From JANNVK01 sp031430435 (GTDB taxonomy: Bacteria > Acidobacteriota > Blastocatellia > Pyrinomonadales > Pyrinomonadaceae): a DNA stretch of 64,000 bases. Below the pieces are notes generated by a model. That model had not been told where the DNA came from. It saw only the letters and a program-made list of their open reading frames with translations, and ran no database searches. The stretch lies in NCBI GenBank assembly GCA_031430435.1, contig JANPBM010000066.1, positions 89,687 through 153,686 of the forward strand, in the 5' to 3' direction. This document shows, piece after piece, positions 1 to 8,265 of the stretch (within the stretch, counting starts at the first letter, position 1; the number at the start of each line of letters is the position of its first letter). Position numbers and translations under genes: made by a program.

Positions 1-493
1 GTTCTGAGCCAAAAATAAGTTTATTGTCGAAAATGCCGTAATATAAAGGCTTTTCGCCGAATCGGTCGCGGGCAAGAATCAGTTTGTTGAGCTTTGCGTC
101 CCAAAGAGCAATCGCAAACATTCCATTCAAAACATCTAAAAACGCTTCGCCGAATTCTTCGTAAAGATGCGGCAAAATTTCCGTATCGGATTGTCCGATA
201 AACGTATGTCCGCGTGATTCAAGCTCTTTGCGAAGTTCGCGGAAGTTGTAAAGTTCGCCGTTCATCACTGCGACAACGGTTCGATCTTCGTTCCAAACAG
301 GTTGTTCGCCGGTTTTCAAATCAATAATCGCCAACCGCCGCATTCCGAGTGAAACGCCGGTTCCCATCCATAAACCTTCCGAATCGGGTCCGCGATGCCA
401 AATGCTGTCGCACATACCTTGCAACAACGTTTCATCACCGAACATCGGCGGTTTATTCGCGTCTAAATTTGCCCAACCTGCTATTCCGCACAT
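1..493 (-). CDS. asnB: Asparagine synthase (glutamine-hydrolysing), N-terminal part, cut by window edge
   Basis: The reading frame starts at the ATG at 491-493 and runs off the left edge, so about 164 residues are visible. The protein begins MCGIAGW. Cys2 is the N-terminal nucleophile of class II glutamine amidotransferases, exposed after Met removal. Further family motifs follow: RGPDSEG, RLAIIDL, NGELYNFRELR and the ending GEKPLYYG. The enzyme makes asparagine from aspartate, ATP and glutamine. The synthetase domain lies outside the window. The start is 13 bp after the xisI stop, so it may be the last gene of a nadB-xisH-xisI-asnB transcription unit. No strong ribosome site is visible before the ATG. 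AsnB-like amidotransferases also occur in exopolysaccharide clusters, and the missing half would decide between these roles. Confidence 0.93.
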   Translation of the reverse strand, partial: MCGIAGWANLDANKPPMFGDETLLQGMCDSIWHRGPDSEGLWMGTGVSLGMRRLAIIDLKTGEQPVWNEDRTVVAVMNGELYNFRELRKELESRGHTFIGQSDTEILPHLYEEFGEAFLDVLNGMFAIALWDAKLNKLILARDRFGEKPLYYGIFDNKLIFGSE

Positions 494-506
494 AAAAGTT
501 GATAGG

Positions 507-827
507 TCAAGCTGCAAGAAGTTCCATTTGTCTTGAATCTTGAAAATTCAGAACAATTTCGTTTGGAGAAATCCCTGCTTCAATCAAATCTTGCTTGATA
601 CCGTATTCGATTCCGTCTTGCTCGATAAAAATTCTGTTATTGTCTAAGCGAAGATGAAAAACGATGTAGTGTTTTTTTTCTTTTGAGTCAAAATCAATCA
701 GAAAATAGTTGTTTTCGTCAAAATCGCAAACAGCCGAAGAAGCGACATTTTGAACAGGCGAAAACATTTTTGCGTGTTTTTCCGTAACCGATTTCAAAAT
801 TTTGCGGTATGTTTCTATTTTATCCAT
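507..827 (-). CDS. xisI: XisI-like protein (fdxN element excision controlling factor family)
   Basis: A 106-residue protein starting MDKIETYRKIL. It follows the XisI pattern: an N-terminal helix with Y-R, a central YFLIDFDSKEKKHYIVFHLRL strand region, and the conserved stretch IEQDGIEYGIKQDLIEAGI followed by PNEIVL near residues 69-94. XisI and XisH were named from cyanobacterial excision of the fdxN element, but the pairs are far more widespread than that element and their general function is unsettled. The start overlaps the end of xisH by 13 bp, which indicates translational coupling. The family call rests on recognised motifs; the role is not known. Confidence 0.85.
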   Translation of the reverse strand: MDKIETYRKILKSVTEKHAKMFSPVQNVASSAVCDFDENNYFLIDFDSKEKKHYIVFHLRLDNNRIFIEQDGIEYGIKQDLIEAGISPNEIVLNFQDSRQMELLAA

Positions 828-1218
828 CGTAAAACCTCTTCTGTTTCGACATCAAAAACCATTAAATAAATTTCTTTTTCAATAATATACTCTAAAATCG
901 CCGGTTTATCATTGAATTTTGCAAAAACATTTTCGGTAATTGCCAAATAAAGTTCGTATTCAAAGTTTAATTTTTCTAAAACAAACTTATAAAGACCATA
1001 TTGCCCGATTGCTTTCTCTAATTCGTTGACCAAAGAATCGCCTTCAAAACTTTAATTTCAATCACAACGCGTTTTTCATCAAGTATTTTTTCTGCCGCAA
1101 GGTCAACAAAAAGCCGCAAGCCTTTATATTTTAAGACTAACGGATCAAACACAATTTCCCAATTATCTTTAATCAAAGCACGTCTGACGGTGTGATGATG
1201 TTTGTCAATCTGAGGCAT
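815..1218 (-). pseudogene. xisH: XisH-like protein, split by a one-base frameshift
   Basis: Two partial frames together make a complete XisH. The first (1218 to about 1050) encodes MPQIDKHHHTVRRALIKDNW and continues through FVDLAAEKIL to VVIEIK. The second (about 1050 to 815) continues with FEGDSLVNELEKAIGQYG and ends EEVLRWIK. Inserting one A in the coding-strand A-run at 1051-1053 joins them as VVIEIKSFEGDSL, matching the EIKSF or EVKSF motif of the family. XisH has a PD-(D/E)XK nuclease-like fold, and the acidic D and the E-x-K of this core are visible across the join. The ATG lies 1 bp after the nadB stop and the gene overlaps xisI. This is either a sequencing deletion or a true pseudogene or slippage site. 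As written, the product would stop after 66 residues. Confidence 0.8.
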
Positions 1219-1219
1219 A

Positions 1220-2782
1220 TCAGAAATTTATTTTTTCACTTGCCGAAATTTCTTCGCCGAGTTTTTGAATCGAATGTTTATCGAAATTTATATCGTCGCG
1301 GTCGGGAAAATCGGTGCGTGAATGTCCGCCGCGAGATTCTTCACGCCAAAGTGCAGCTTTTGTTACCAATGTCGCAACCGTTACAAAATTGCGTGATGAG
1401 GTTCCCAAGTTTGCTTTGGAAATTTGCTTGAACTCTTTCAACGCACGATTCAGCGAATCTTTATCACGCAAAATTCCGACTCTTTCCCACATCACCCGTT
1501 TCACTCTTTTCCTGACAGCCGTTGCAATATCGCTGCCGTAATCATTAAATTGTGAGCTTTCTTCCGACTGACCACTGACTACTGACCACTGATTGCTGTC
1601 TTGAATCATCGCTTCGCCCGCTTTTGCTCCGAAAACTAAGCCTTCGAGTAATGAATTTGACGCTAATCTGTTCGCACCGTGAACGCCTGTGCAGGTAACT
1701 TCACCCGCCGCGTAAAGTCCTTTCAACGTGCTTCTGCCGGATAAATCGGTGCGAATTCCGCCCATACAATAATGCGATGCAGGTGAAACAGGCAATAAAT
1801 CTTTGGCAATATCTAAATTGTAGCTCTTGCAAACTTCGTAGATTTTCGGAAATCGATGTTTCAAAAACTCTTCGTCCAAGGCAGTCATATCGAGAAATGC
1901 AGTCCGCGAACCTGTTTCACGCATTTCCGCCACAATCGAACGGGCAACAATATCACGCGGAGCAAGTTCAAGCCGTTCATCGTATTTTGACATAAATCGT
2001 TCGCCGCGTGTATTTCGCAAAATTCCGCCTTCGCCACGCATTGCTTCGCTGAGCAAAAATCGCGGCGCGTTTTCAAGATTCAACGCGGTCGGATGAAATT
2101 GGACAAATTCCATATCAGCCATTTCAGCACCTGCGAAATACGCCATCGCCATTCCGTCGCCGGTCGCCACGGGCGGATTTGTCGTGTGCTGATAAAGTTG
2201 ACCTGCTCCGCCTGTGCATAAAATCACGGCTTTGGCGAAAATATCACGCGGACTGCGAAGAATCGGATCAAGGAATCGAACGCCGATACATTTTCCGTCA
2301 TTCACAAGCAGACTTTCGGTGTTCGCAAACGGCATCAAAACGATGGTTTTTTCTTGTCTCGCACGAGCAATCAACGCCCGCACGATTTCTTTTCCGGTCG
2401 AATCGCCGTGTGCGTGCAAAATACGTCGGCGAGAATGTGCGGCTTCTTGCGTGAAAATCAATTTTCCGCCTTCACGGTCAAATTCCGTTCCCCAATCAAT
2501 CAGTTGCTGAATGTATTTTGTGCCGCCTTCAACCAAGGTTTTCACCGCGTCAACATCACACAAACCTGCACCGGCAATCAGCGTATCTTCTTCGTGCAGA
2601 CTCGCTTTATCGTCATCGGAAAGCACAACGGCAACTCCGCCTTGAGCATATTCTGTGTTTGACTCACTTGCCTTATCTTTAGTCAAAACCGTAACTTTTG
2701 CACCGGTTTGTGCCAATTCTATAGACGCGCGAAGTCCCGCAACACCGCTTCCGATAACAATAAAATCTGTTTCCAATGACAT
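1220..2782 (-). CDS. nadB: L-aspartate oxidase
   Basis: A 520-residue flavoprotein that oxidises L-aspartate to iminoaspartate, the first step of de novo NAD biosynthesis. The N-terminus carries the FAD-binding dinucleotide motif GSGVAG (residues 11-16). Family motifs follow: AQGGVAVV, HAHGDSTG, EFVQFHPTAL, MGGIRTD, and GAASNSLLEGL seen here as GANRLASNSLLEGL. Residues 398-405 (QWSVVSGQ) come from a heptad repeat tract inserted in frame (1568-1591) in the linker before the C-terminal helical domain. The C-terminus ends SASEKINF. xisH begins 1 bp after the stop. Neither nadA nor nadC is in the window. The start ATG is the first in frame, before the conserved FIVIGSG strand. Confidence 0.95.
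   Translation of the reverse strand: MSLETDFIVIGSGVAGLRASIELAQTGAKVTVLTKDKASESNTEYAQGGVAVVLSDDDKASLHEEDTLIAGAGLCDVDAVKTLVEGGTKYIQQLIDWGTEFDREGGKLIFTQEAAHSRRRILHAHGDSTGKEIVRALIARARQEKTIVLMPFANTESLLVNDGKCIGVRFLDPILRSPRDIFAKAVILCTGGAGQLYQHTTNPPVATGDGMAMAYFAGAEMADMEFVQFHPTALNLENAPRFLLSEAMRGEGGILRNTRGERFMSKYDERLELAPRDIVARSIVAEMRETGSRTAFLDMTALDEEFLKHRFPKIYEVCKSYNLDIAKDLLPVSPASHYCMGGIRTDLSGRSTLKGLYAAGEVTCTGVHGANRLASNSLLEGLVFGAKAGEAMIQDSNQWSVVSGQSEESSQFNDYGSDIATAVRKRVKRVMWERVGILRDKDSLNRALKEFKQISKANLGTSSRNFVTVATLVTKAALWREESRGGHSRTDFPDRDDINFDKHSIQKLGEEISASEKINF
1568..1591. repeat. Heptad repeat tract inside nadB
   Basis: On the coding strand this is CAGTGGT CAGTAGT CAGTGGT CAG, three degenerate 7-bp units. 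It is read in frame as QWSVVSGQ. It is the same type of heptanucleotide tract that fills several intergenic gaps in this window, but here it lies inside an essential-looking gene. Confidence 0.8.
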
Positions 2783-2805
2783 TAAATCTATATTACGACA
2801 AAGTT

Positions 2806-2903
2806 TAGGAAAGTGAAAAGTGAAAAACGAAAAGTGAAAAACGCCGAAACTTTACAGAATCGACGTGTTTTCTAATTCTTAATTTTTAATTTTTAATTCG
2901 TAG
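2806..2903. repeat. Intergenic heptanucleotide-type repeat tracts
   Basis: Units of the type GTGAAAA and AACGAAA repeat over 2811-2846. A second tract of TTTTTAA units with TCGTAGTTCGTAAC lies at 2877-2911. Together they fill the gap between the GrdB-like gene and nadB. The arrangement resembles the short tandemly repeated repetitive sequences known from filamentous cyanobacteria. No promoter stands out here. Confidence 0.6.
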
Positions 2904-2913
2904 TTCGTAACTT

Positions 2914-3717
2914 CTATTTTTCTCCGCGTTCTTGCTCAACTTCGGTTTCGAGTAAAACGGTCAAACGTTTCGCCGTCGGTTGATCCATTGTTTCAATCCA
3001 ACGCAAAGATTCGTCTAACACGCGAAGTTGAAATTGGCTCCAATTAGGTTTGCCGACGACGCAGCCGAAATCGCCTTTGTAATAGGCGGCACGCGGCGGT
3101 CTGACGGTTTCTGCCAAAGTTCTGTCAACCGACAGCATCATTGTCGGAATTCCCGCCATTTCAATCGCACGGGCGACAACAGCCATTGTTTGATGACACA
3201 AACGCGATGCGGGAACGAGCAACGCGGCGTTTATTTCGTATCTCGCCATTCGTTCGACAATTTTCGGGGCAAGTTGTTCGGCAACCAACGAAACATTCGG
3301 GATAAAACCGTTCATTGACCACCAAACATTGTTCAATTTTGCAATTACACCGTTTGCTTCGTATTCCAACAAACGTTGCACGGGAATTTGACAGTTTATA
3401 TCTTCGTGAACGTACTTTGTATCGTAACCGCGACCCGCAAATTTCAAATCTTCGGCTTCAACTTCAATCGGGATTTCACGAAAACTCGCGTCGCCGTCGC
3501 GTGAAGTTGTGTCAAACGGTTCGGTGCCGTCGATATATGCTCCGGCAGATGTAATTAACGCGATATTTGCCATCGGTAACGCCGATGTCAGCGGCGTAAA
3601 CGGCGCGTTACGGTTTTCGACAAAAGTGTAGCCGTTCAAATTATCGTTGCCGTTCCAAAGTGAAAATCGGTTTGAAATCGAATCTAGTTTTTCAATCAGT
3701 TCCATAAAAAAGTGCAA
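2914..3717 (-). CDS. Glycine/sarcosine/betaine/D-proline reductase selenoprotein B-like protein, without Sec or Cys at the usual site
   Basis: A 267-residue protein resembling the GrdB/PrdB family of reductase subunits. Visible landmarks are a strand and loop ANIALITSAGAY (residues 50-61), the motif HEDINCQIPVQRLLE near 104-118, and PASRLCHQT at 169-177 followed by AIEMAGIPT. In catalytic PrdB-type proteins the motif is P-x-(Sec/Cys)-x-x-C-H-Q-T. Here Ser171 occupies the Sec/Cys position while Cys174 is kept. It is therefore probably not a classical selenoenzyme reductase. The TTG start at 3715-3717 is chosen because an AAGG ribosome site lies about 6 bp upstream; the ATG at 3705 (MELIEK) is the alternative. 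No other reductase subunit lies nearby. Confidence 0.7.
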   Translation of the reverse strand: MHFFMELIEKLDSISNRFSLWNGNDNLNGYTFVENRNAPFTPLTSALPMANIALITSAGAYIDGTEPFDTTSRDGDASFREIPIEVEAEDLKFAGRGYDTKYVHEDINCQIPVQRLLEYEANGVIAKLNNVWWSMNGFIPNVSLVAEQLAPKIVERMARYEINAALLVPASRLCHQTMAVVARAIEMAGIPTMMLSVDRTLAETVRPPRAAYYKGDFGCVVGKPNWSQFQLRVLDESLRWIETMDQPTAKRLTVLLETEVEQERGEK

Positions 3718-3738
3718 TCGAATCCTTGAACCGGTTCG

Positions 3739-3825
3739 GTCATTGATTCATTGTTGTATGAATTTATCCTAAATAATTTGTATTTCAACGAATCAATGCC
3801 GGAATGAACAATTGATTCGATTGTT
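3739..3825. repeat. ATTCATTG-type intergenic repeat
   Basis: Repeated blocks TCATTGATTCATTG, GAATCAATG and ATTGATTCGATTGTTTCATC occur in both orientations, so the gap can fold on itself. The same words recur at 14284-14371. It is probably another member of the short intergenic repeat class seen throughout this window. Confidence 0.5.
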
Positions 3826-4323
3826 TCATCCTAAATCGGTAAGATGCCCGATTTGCCGGGCTTTCGGCGTTTTTGAAATCAGAAAAAACGAAATTAACGC
3901 AATAATCATTGCGGTTGCCAAGACCCAAATCGAGTATTGGTGCAAACTGTCAAACGCAATTCTGAGCGGCTCATCTATTGATAATTCTTCCATCGGTCGC
4001 CCGACTTGGTTGCGAATTTGCGAAAGTTGATAAGAAATTATGAACTGTCCGACCGCGCACACAGTTGCAAAAATAAACAGCAAAACTCTTTCTAACCAAC
4101 CAATCACGCCTTTTGCCGAAATAAACGAACTCAAAAGTACAATCAAGCCGATAATTAAACCCGCGTAATTTATAACCGACAAATTTGCCGAAACAACAGA
4201 ACCTGCCATTTCACGCGACGGCAAAATCTCGAACGCGCTTTTGGCGAGCGAAAAACTGAAAAACATCGCCGCCCCAAGCCAAAGCGCAATCAGTAAAAGC
4301 CGAATGTTGGTTATTATTTTCAT
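3826..4323 (-). CDS. DUF4149-like integral membrane protein
   Basis: A 165-residue membrane protein with about four hydrophobic helices: one at the N-terminus (LLLIALWLGAAMFFSFSLA), one around LSVINYAGLIIGLIVLL, one around VLLFIFATVCAVGQFII, and one near the C-terminus (WVLATAMIIALISFFLI). The N-terminal helix with LWLGAAMFF and the overall four-helix layout match the DUF4149/TMEM205-like family. The ATG at 4321-4323 is preferred over the overlapping TTG at 4326. A TATAAT box lies roughly 12-15 bp upstream of the ATG on the coding strand. The function is unknown, and the neighbours do not form an obvious pathway. Confidence 0.65.
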   Translation of the reverse strand: MKIITNIRLLLIALWLGAAMFFSFSLAKSAFEILPSREMAGSVVSANLSVINYAGLIIGLIVLLSSFISAKGVIGWLERVLLFIFATVCAVGQFIISYQLSQIRNQVGRPMEELSIDEPLRIAFDSLHQYSIWVLATAMIIALISFFLISKTPKARQIGHLTDLG

Positions 4324-4483
4324 CAAAAATTATTATAGATTGAATTGGCAAAAAAGCGAAAAGGTAAAAGGTAAACCTCACATATCGTTTTTCAAACTGA
4401 ATGCTAAAAAAATCAATCTGCTTTATTTTCATTAATCACCCCGAAAGCAAAAAACGAGCTTGCCCTTTTACTCTTTACCCGAA

Positions 4484-4807
4484 TCAATATCTCGGCATAT
4501 TTCGGTCAACCTGTTTTGCCCACAAATCGATTCCGCCGTCCAAATTAAAAACTTTCTCAAAACCGTTTCGCGCCAAAAACATACAAACATTCGCGCTTCT
4601 GATGCCGTGATGGCACATGACCACGATTTCTTCGTCTTTTTTAAGCGTGTCAATCCAATCGTTAAAAACACTTAGCGGCAAAAGTTCGGCTTTTTCGATG
4701 TTTACCATTTCGTGTTCGATTGGTTCGCGAACATCAATAAATCTGAATTTTTCGGCGGCTTCTAAACGCGCAAAAAGCTCGTTTGGCGAAATTGTTTGAT
4801 AAATCAT
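4484..4807 (-). CDS. Single-domain rhodanese-like protein
   Basis: A 107-residue single rhodanese domain. Visible motifs are FIDVREPIEHEMVNIEKAEL (CH2A-type motif) and the active-site loop VVMCHHGIRSANV with the catalytic Cys followed by HHGIRS. It ends with GFEKVFNLDGGIDLWA. Stand-alone rhodaneses carry sulfane sulfur as a Cys persulfide. This one may supply cofactor or tRNA thiolation, or may work in sulfide handling. It is divergently arranged with the histidine kinase gene about 170 bp away. Confidence 0.9.
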   Translation of the reverse strand: MIYQTISPNELFARLEAAEKFRFIDVREPIEHEMVNIEKAELLPLSVFNDWIDTLKKDEEIVVMCHHGIRSANVCMFLARNGFEKVFNLDGGIDLWAKQVDRNMPRY

Positions 4808-4980
4808 TACTTACGAGATTACGGATTCGAGCAAAAACTTGCAACTTTATCGACAAAATACTTGCTTTTAACTGTTGATTACTGCATACTCTTAAATGCA
4901 AAACAATGTTTTGCATTACGCAAATACCTTTCCATTCCACTCTGAAATTCAAGCAATCATTTACTTTTCACAAATCGAAT

Positions 4981-6996
4981 ATGTATCAACCTAAAGTTAA
5001 AAGTATTACCATTTCTGCGGCTCTCGCGTTTTTTATCGCTCTCATTGTCTTCATTTGTTGGACATTCGGCGGAATACTTTATGAAATGAATCAACAAACA
5101 GTAAATACTCGATTGTATTTTTCTGCCGGGTTGCAGGCAATTATTGTCTTTTCAGTCGCCGGCGGAACTGCTTTTTTAATTGAAAAATATGGCTTGCGAA
5201 AAATTTTGAAACATATTGCTTGGTTTTTGATACTTTGGCTTTTATTGGCGGTCGTCATCGGAAACTTATTTAATTACGGCGTTTTATTTCTGCCGGGTTC
5301 GTTGGCAATAATTTTCACGGCAGTTGTTGTTCACCTTAAAAACATCATCAAACTTGATACGGTGCTGTCAAAAAAACTTTCGGGACTGACGGATGCCGGT
5401 CATTCGTTGGAAAGAATTCCCGCAGATTTACGAGTGGAAAGTTGTCTGAAATTGGTCGAAGCCATTCTGCCGCTTTCCGAATCCGTTGTTTTTCGGTTAG
5501 ACGAAAAAGGGAAATTAGCGCCGATCGGGCGTTCAAAAAAAGGCGAACACGGCTCGTCATCGCTTTTGCGTCAAAATAAATGGAACGAAGTTATCGGTTT
5601 TTGTGAAAATACGCTGCAATCAAAAGAATTGGTGGTTCAAATCGAGGACGAAACCGCTAAAAAAGCAAAAATTGCGGTTCCTTTAATTGATGACGGCAAT
5701 GCCGTCGGCGTGTTGTTTGTCAGAATCAAAGAAAATTTTGAACGCGGAGACGAAAATCTTTTGAAGTCTTTCAGCGAACAACTTGCCCGAAATTTTCATC
5801 GTCAGGAAATGCGAAAGAAAAAATCGACGACCGATTCGTGGATTGGTTCATTATCGACCGAAGCCGTTAAAAAGCGGACTGAAAACATCAGTTTGATTCG
5901 CGGATTGATGAAAGAACAAAGTTTTGCGGGTATGGCAATGGCTCAAACTCCGTTGGCGCACGCGGTTTTTTATCTGGACGGAACATTGGCTTATATCAAC
6001 CGACAGATGCGAAAAACACTCGATTTTACTTCGGATCAAGTTTATGAAATCGACCTTTTGGGGTTGTTGCAAGGTTTTCAAACCGAAATTTTCAATAACC
6101 CGAATCTTGCCGTCAAACGAGTTTTGCAAACCGGCGAAACTTATAATTGCGAACTCGATTTTCAAAAAAGCAACAAATTTTTTGACCTGTCCGTGGCGTT
6201 GGTAAAAACGGCGGACAACGATGATTCGGCGATTCACGAATCGATTGTGCTGACCAAACCGGTTTGCGTAATTGTTTCGGTCAAAGACATTACCGCCGTC
6301 AAGGAAAACGAAAAACTTCGCAGCGATATGGCAAATTTGATGTCGCACGAACTTCGGACACCGATTACAAGCATCAAAGGATTTGCCGAACTTTTACTTT
6401 TAGACGACAATATTCCTGCCGAATCAAGAGAGTTTTTGAACATTATTTCAAACGAATCACAACGTTTATCAAATATGCTGACAACGTTTCTGTCGGTTTC
6501 AAAACTGGAACAGTCCGATAAAAAAGAGTTTCATAAAACTGCCGTCAAAGTTGATTTGGTTGTTCACGAAGTTGTCGAACAAATGCAAGATGTGGCTCGC
6601 CGAAAACGAATCAGATTAGTTGAAAATAATACGATTCAGCTTCCGCCCGTTGCCGCCGATAAAAGTTTGTTGATGAAAGCAATCTTGCAACTGATTGATA
6701 ATGCAATACGTTACAGTCCCGAAAAGACTTCCGTAATTGTTTCAACGATGATGGAAGCCGAAGTTTTGCGGGTCGTGGTCGAAGATCGCGGTTATGGAAT
6801 TCCGAACGACCAACTCGACAGTATTTGGCAAAAATTTTACCGCGTCGAACGCGAAGGTTTAGACAAACAAGAGGACACCACCGGACTCGGACTTTCGTTT
6901 GTCAAAGAAATTGTCGAAAAACACGGCGGAAAAGTTCGGGTCGATTCAAAAGTCGGCTTCGGTTCGCGGTTTAGTTTGACGTTGCCGAGATTGTAA
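4981..6996 (+). CDS. Membrane sensor histidine kinase with GAF-like and PAS domains
   Basis: The start is placed at the ATG at 4981 (MYQPKVKSITIS), giving 671 residues. The in-frame extension to 4906 adds 25 residues that do not look like a signal or domain. Four or so hydrophobic helices occupy about residues 8-125. A GAF-like region follows (about 150-285), then a PAS-like region (about 300-425). The HisKA motif MSHELRTPITSIKGF has the phospho-accepting His456. An HATPase_c domain follows, with LIDNAIRYSP (N box), EDRGYGIP (G1) and GLGLSFVKEIVEKHGG (G2). No response regulator gene is adjacent, so its partner lies elsewhere. An intrinsic terminator follows the gene. Confidence 0.92.
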   Translation: MYQPKVKSITISAALAFFIALIVFICWTFGGILYEMNQQTVNTRLYFSAGLQAIIVFSVAGGTAFLIEKYGLRKILKHIAWFLILWLLLAVVIGNLFNYGVLFLPGSLAIIFTAVVVHLKNIIKLDTVLSKKLSGLTDAGHSLERIPADLRVESCLKLVEAILPLSESVVFRLDEKGKLAPIGRSKKGEHGSSSLLRQNKWNEVIGFCENTLQSKELVVQIEDETAKKAKIAVPLIDDGNAVGVLFVRIKENFERGDENLLKSFSEQLARNFHRQEMRKKKSTTDSWIGSLSTEAVKKRTENISLIRGLMKEQSFAGMAMAQTPLAHAVFYLDGTLAYINRQMRKTLDFTSDQVYEIDLLGLLQGFQTEIFNNPNLAVKRVLQTGETYNCELDFQKSNKFFDLSVALVKTADNDDSAIHESIVLTKPVCVIVSVKDITAVKENEKLRSDMANLMSHELRTPITSIKGFAELLLLDDNIPAESREFLNIISNESQRLSNMLTTFLSVSKLEQSDKKEFHKTAVKVDLVVHEVVEQMQDVARRKRIRLVENNTIQLPPVAADKSLLMKAILQLIDNAIRYSPEKTSVIVSTMMEAEVLRVVVEDRGYGIPNDQLDSIWQKFYRVEREGLDKQEDTTGLGLSFVKEIVEKHGGKVRVDSKVGFGSRFSLTLPRL

Positions 6997-7072
6997 AACA
7001 GCCGGCAGCGACGCGAAGCCGAAACGGGTTTGCAATTCGGTAATTAAATTGGATTTATCAATAAAACGCCTG

Positions 7073-7096
7073 AAATTTATCGGGCGTTTTATTTTT
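7073..7096 (+). terminator. Intrinsic terminator of the histidine kinase gene
   Basis: AAAACGCC and GGCGTTTT pair across a 2-bp-offset loop and are followed by ATTTTT. The T-tract overlaps the -35 element of the next gene. Confidence 0.8.
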
Positions 7097-7122
7097 GCAA
7101 ACCGTGAAACATCGGTTATGAT
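7095..7122 (+). promoter_or_regulatory. Candidate sigma70-type promoter for a leaderless mRNA
   Basis: TTGCAA (7095-7100), a 16-bp spacer and TATGAT (7117-7122). The ATG of the DUF354 gene begins at 7129, where transcription would be expected to start. This suggests a leaderless transcript. The same spacing recurs before the gene at 49279. Confidence 0.55.
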
Positions 7123-7128
7123 TGATGA

Positions 7129-8145
7129 ATGCGAATTTGGATTGACTTGGCAAATTCTCCGCACGTTCCGTTTTTTGCGCCGTTGATAAAAGATTTCAAA
7201 TCTCGCGGACACGAGGTTTTTATAACCGCCAGAGATTTTGCGCAAACAATCGAACTGGCGGAAAAAGCACAACTCGATTTTACGAAAATCGGCGCGCACG
7301 GCGGCGGGAAATTATCGGCAAAGTTTGAGAATCTGGTCGGTCGATCATTGGCATTACGAAAATTTGCCAAGCCGTTAAAGTTTAATCTGGCTGTTTCGCA
7401 TAACTCTTATTCGCAGATTTCAGCCGCGAAAATGCTTGGCATAAATAGCGTTACGCTGATGGATTACGAACATCAGCCGGCAAACCATCTCGCGTTTCGG
7501 TTGGCAAATCGCGTCATTGTGCCGGCAAGTTTTCCGGACGAATCATTAAATAAATTCGGTGCGTCAAACCGCAAAGTTTTTCGTTACGAAGGAATTAAAG
7601 AAGATGTTTATCTCGCGAGTTTCAAACAAAACGCGAGTTTTCAAAACGAGTTGACGCAACTCGGAATTTCACCCGAACATATTTTGATTGTCGTCCGTCC
7701 GCCGGCGAATTTCGCTCTTTATCATCGGTTTGAAAACGAACTTTTCAGCGAATTACTCGCTAAACTTCGTCAAACCGAAAACGTCAAAGTTGTTTTTCTC
7801 GTTCGCACAGCCGAACAAAAAACTTTTTACGCGGAACAATTTAACGATAATTTTATCTTGCCGAACAAAGTTTTGGACGGTGCAAATTTGATTTCGTCCG
7901 CCGATTTAGTGGTCAGCGCCGGCGGAACAATGAACCGCGAAGCCGCTGCGTTGGGCGTTCCGACCGCAACGATTTACGCGGGAAAATTTGCCTCGATCGA
8001 TGAATTTTTAATCAACGAAAACAGACTTTTGCGAATCGCCGACCAACACGACTTGCATAACTTGAAAATTGTGAAAAAATCGACGGTCAATCAACGAAAT
8101 TTTTCCGAACTTCGGGAGAAAATTGTTGAAATGATTTTAGGTTAA
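7129..8145 (+). CDS. DUF354 family protein (glycosyltransferase-like fold)
   Basis: A 338-residue protein opening with MRIWIDLANSPHVPFFAPLI, the typical start of DUF354 proteins, followed by GHEVFITARDF. The C-terminal half has SADLVVSAGGTMNREAAALG (about residues 257-276), which resembles the nucleotide-sugar-binding region of GT-B glycosyltransferases such as MurG and UDP-GlcNAc epimerases, then GVPTATIYAGK. DUF354 proteins are found in surface polysaccharide contexts in bacteria and archaea, but their reaction is not settled. No upstream ribosome site is visible, consistent with the leaderless promoter. Confidence 0.85.
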   Translation: MRIWIDLANSPHVPFFAPLIKDFKSRGHEVFITARDFAQTIELAEKAQLDFTKIGAHGGGKLSAKFENLVGRSLALRKFAKPLKFNLAVSHNSYSQISAAKMLGINSVTLMDYEHQPANHLAFRLANRVIVPASFPDESLNKFGASNRKVFRYEGIKEDVYLASFKQNASFQNELTQLGISPEHILIVVRPPANFALYHRFENELFSELLAKLRQTENVKVVFLVRTAEQKTFYAEQFNDNFILPNKVLDGANLISSADLVVSAGGTMNREAAALGVPTATIYAGKFASIDEFLINENRLLRIADQHDLHNLKIVKKSTVNQRNFSELREKIVEMILG

Positions 8146-8165
8146 AAATTTGTAACGCAAAGAGC

Positions 8166-8227
8166 GTGAAGGTTTCGCCGACAACGCAAAGTATTTTAAC
8201 AAGATTATTCTCGGCGAAACTTTGCAC
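8166..8227. repeat. Inverted repeat with near 16-bp arms
   Basis: The arm GTGAAGGTTTCGCCGA (8166-8181) is nearly complementary to TCGGCGAAACTTTGCAC (8211-8227), with a 29-bp loop. It could act as a factor-independent terminator without a T-tract or be a small palindromic element. The ACGCAAAG word in the loop recurs in other gaps of this window. Confidence 0.55.
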
Positions 8228-8265
8228 TACAGTTAAATACTTGCAATGACGATACTTACAACATT

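Noticed and set aside
2914..3717. A true selenoprotein with in-frame UGA
   Set aside because: No UGA lies at the expected site; the codon encodes Ser and the frame is open without recoding.
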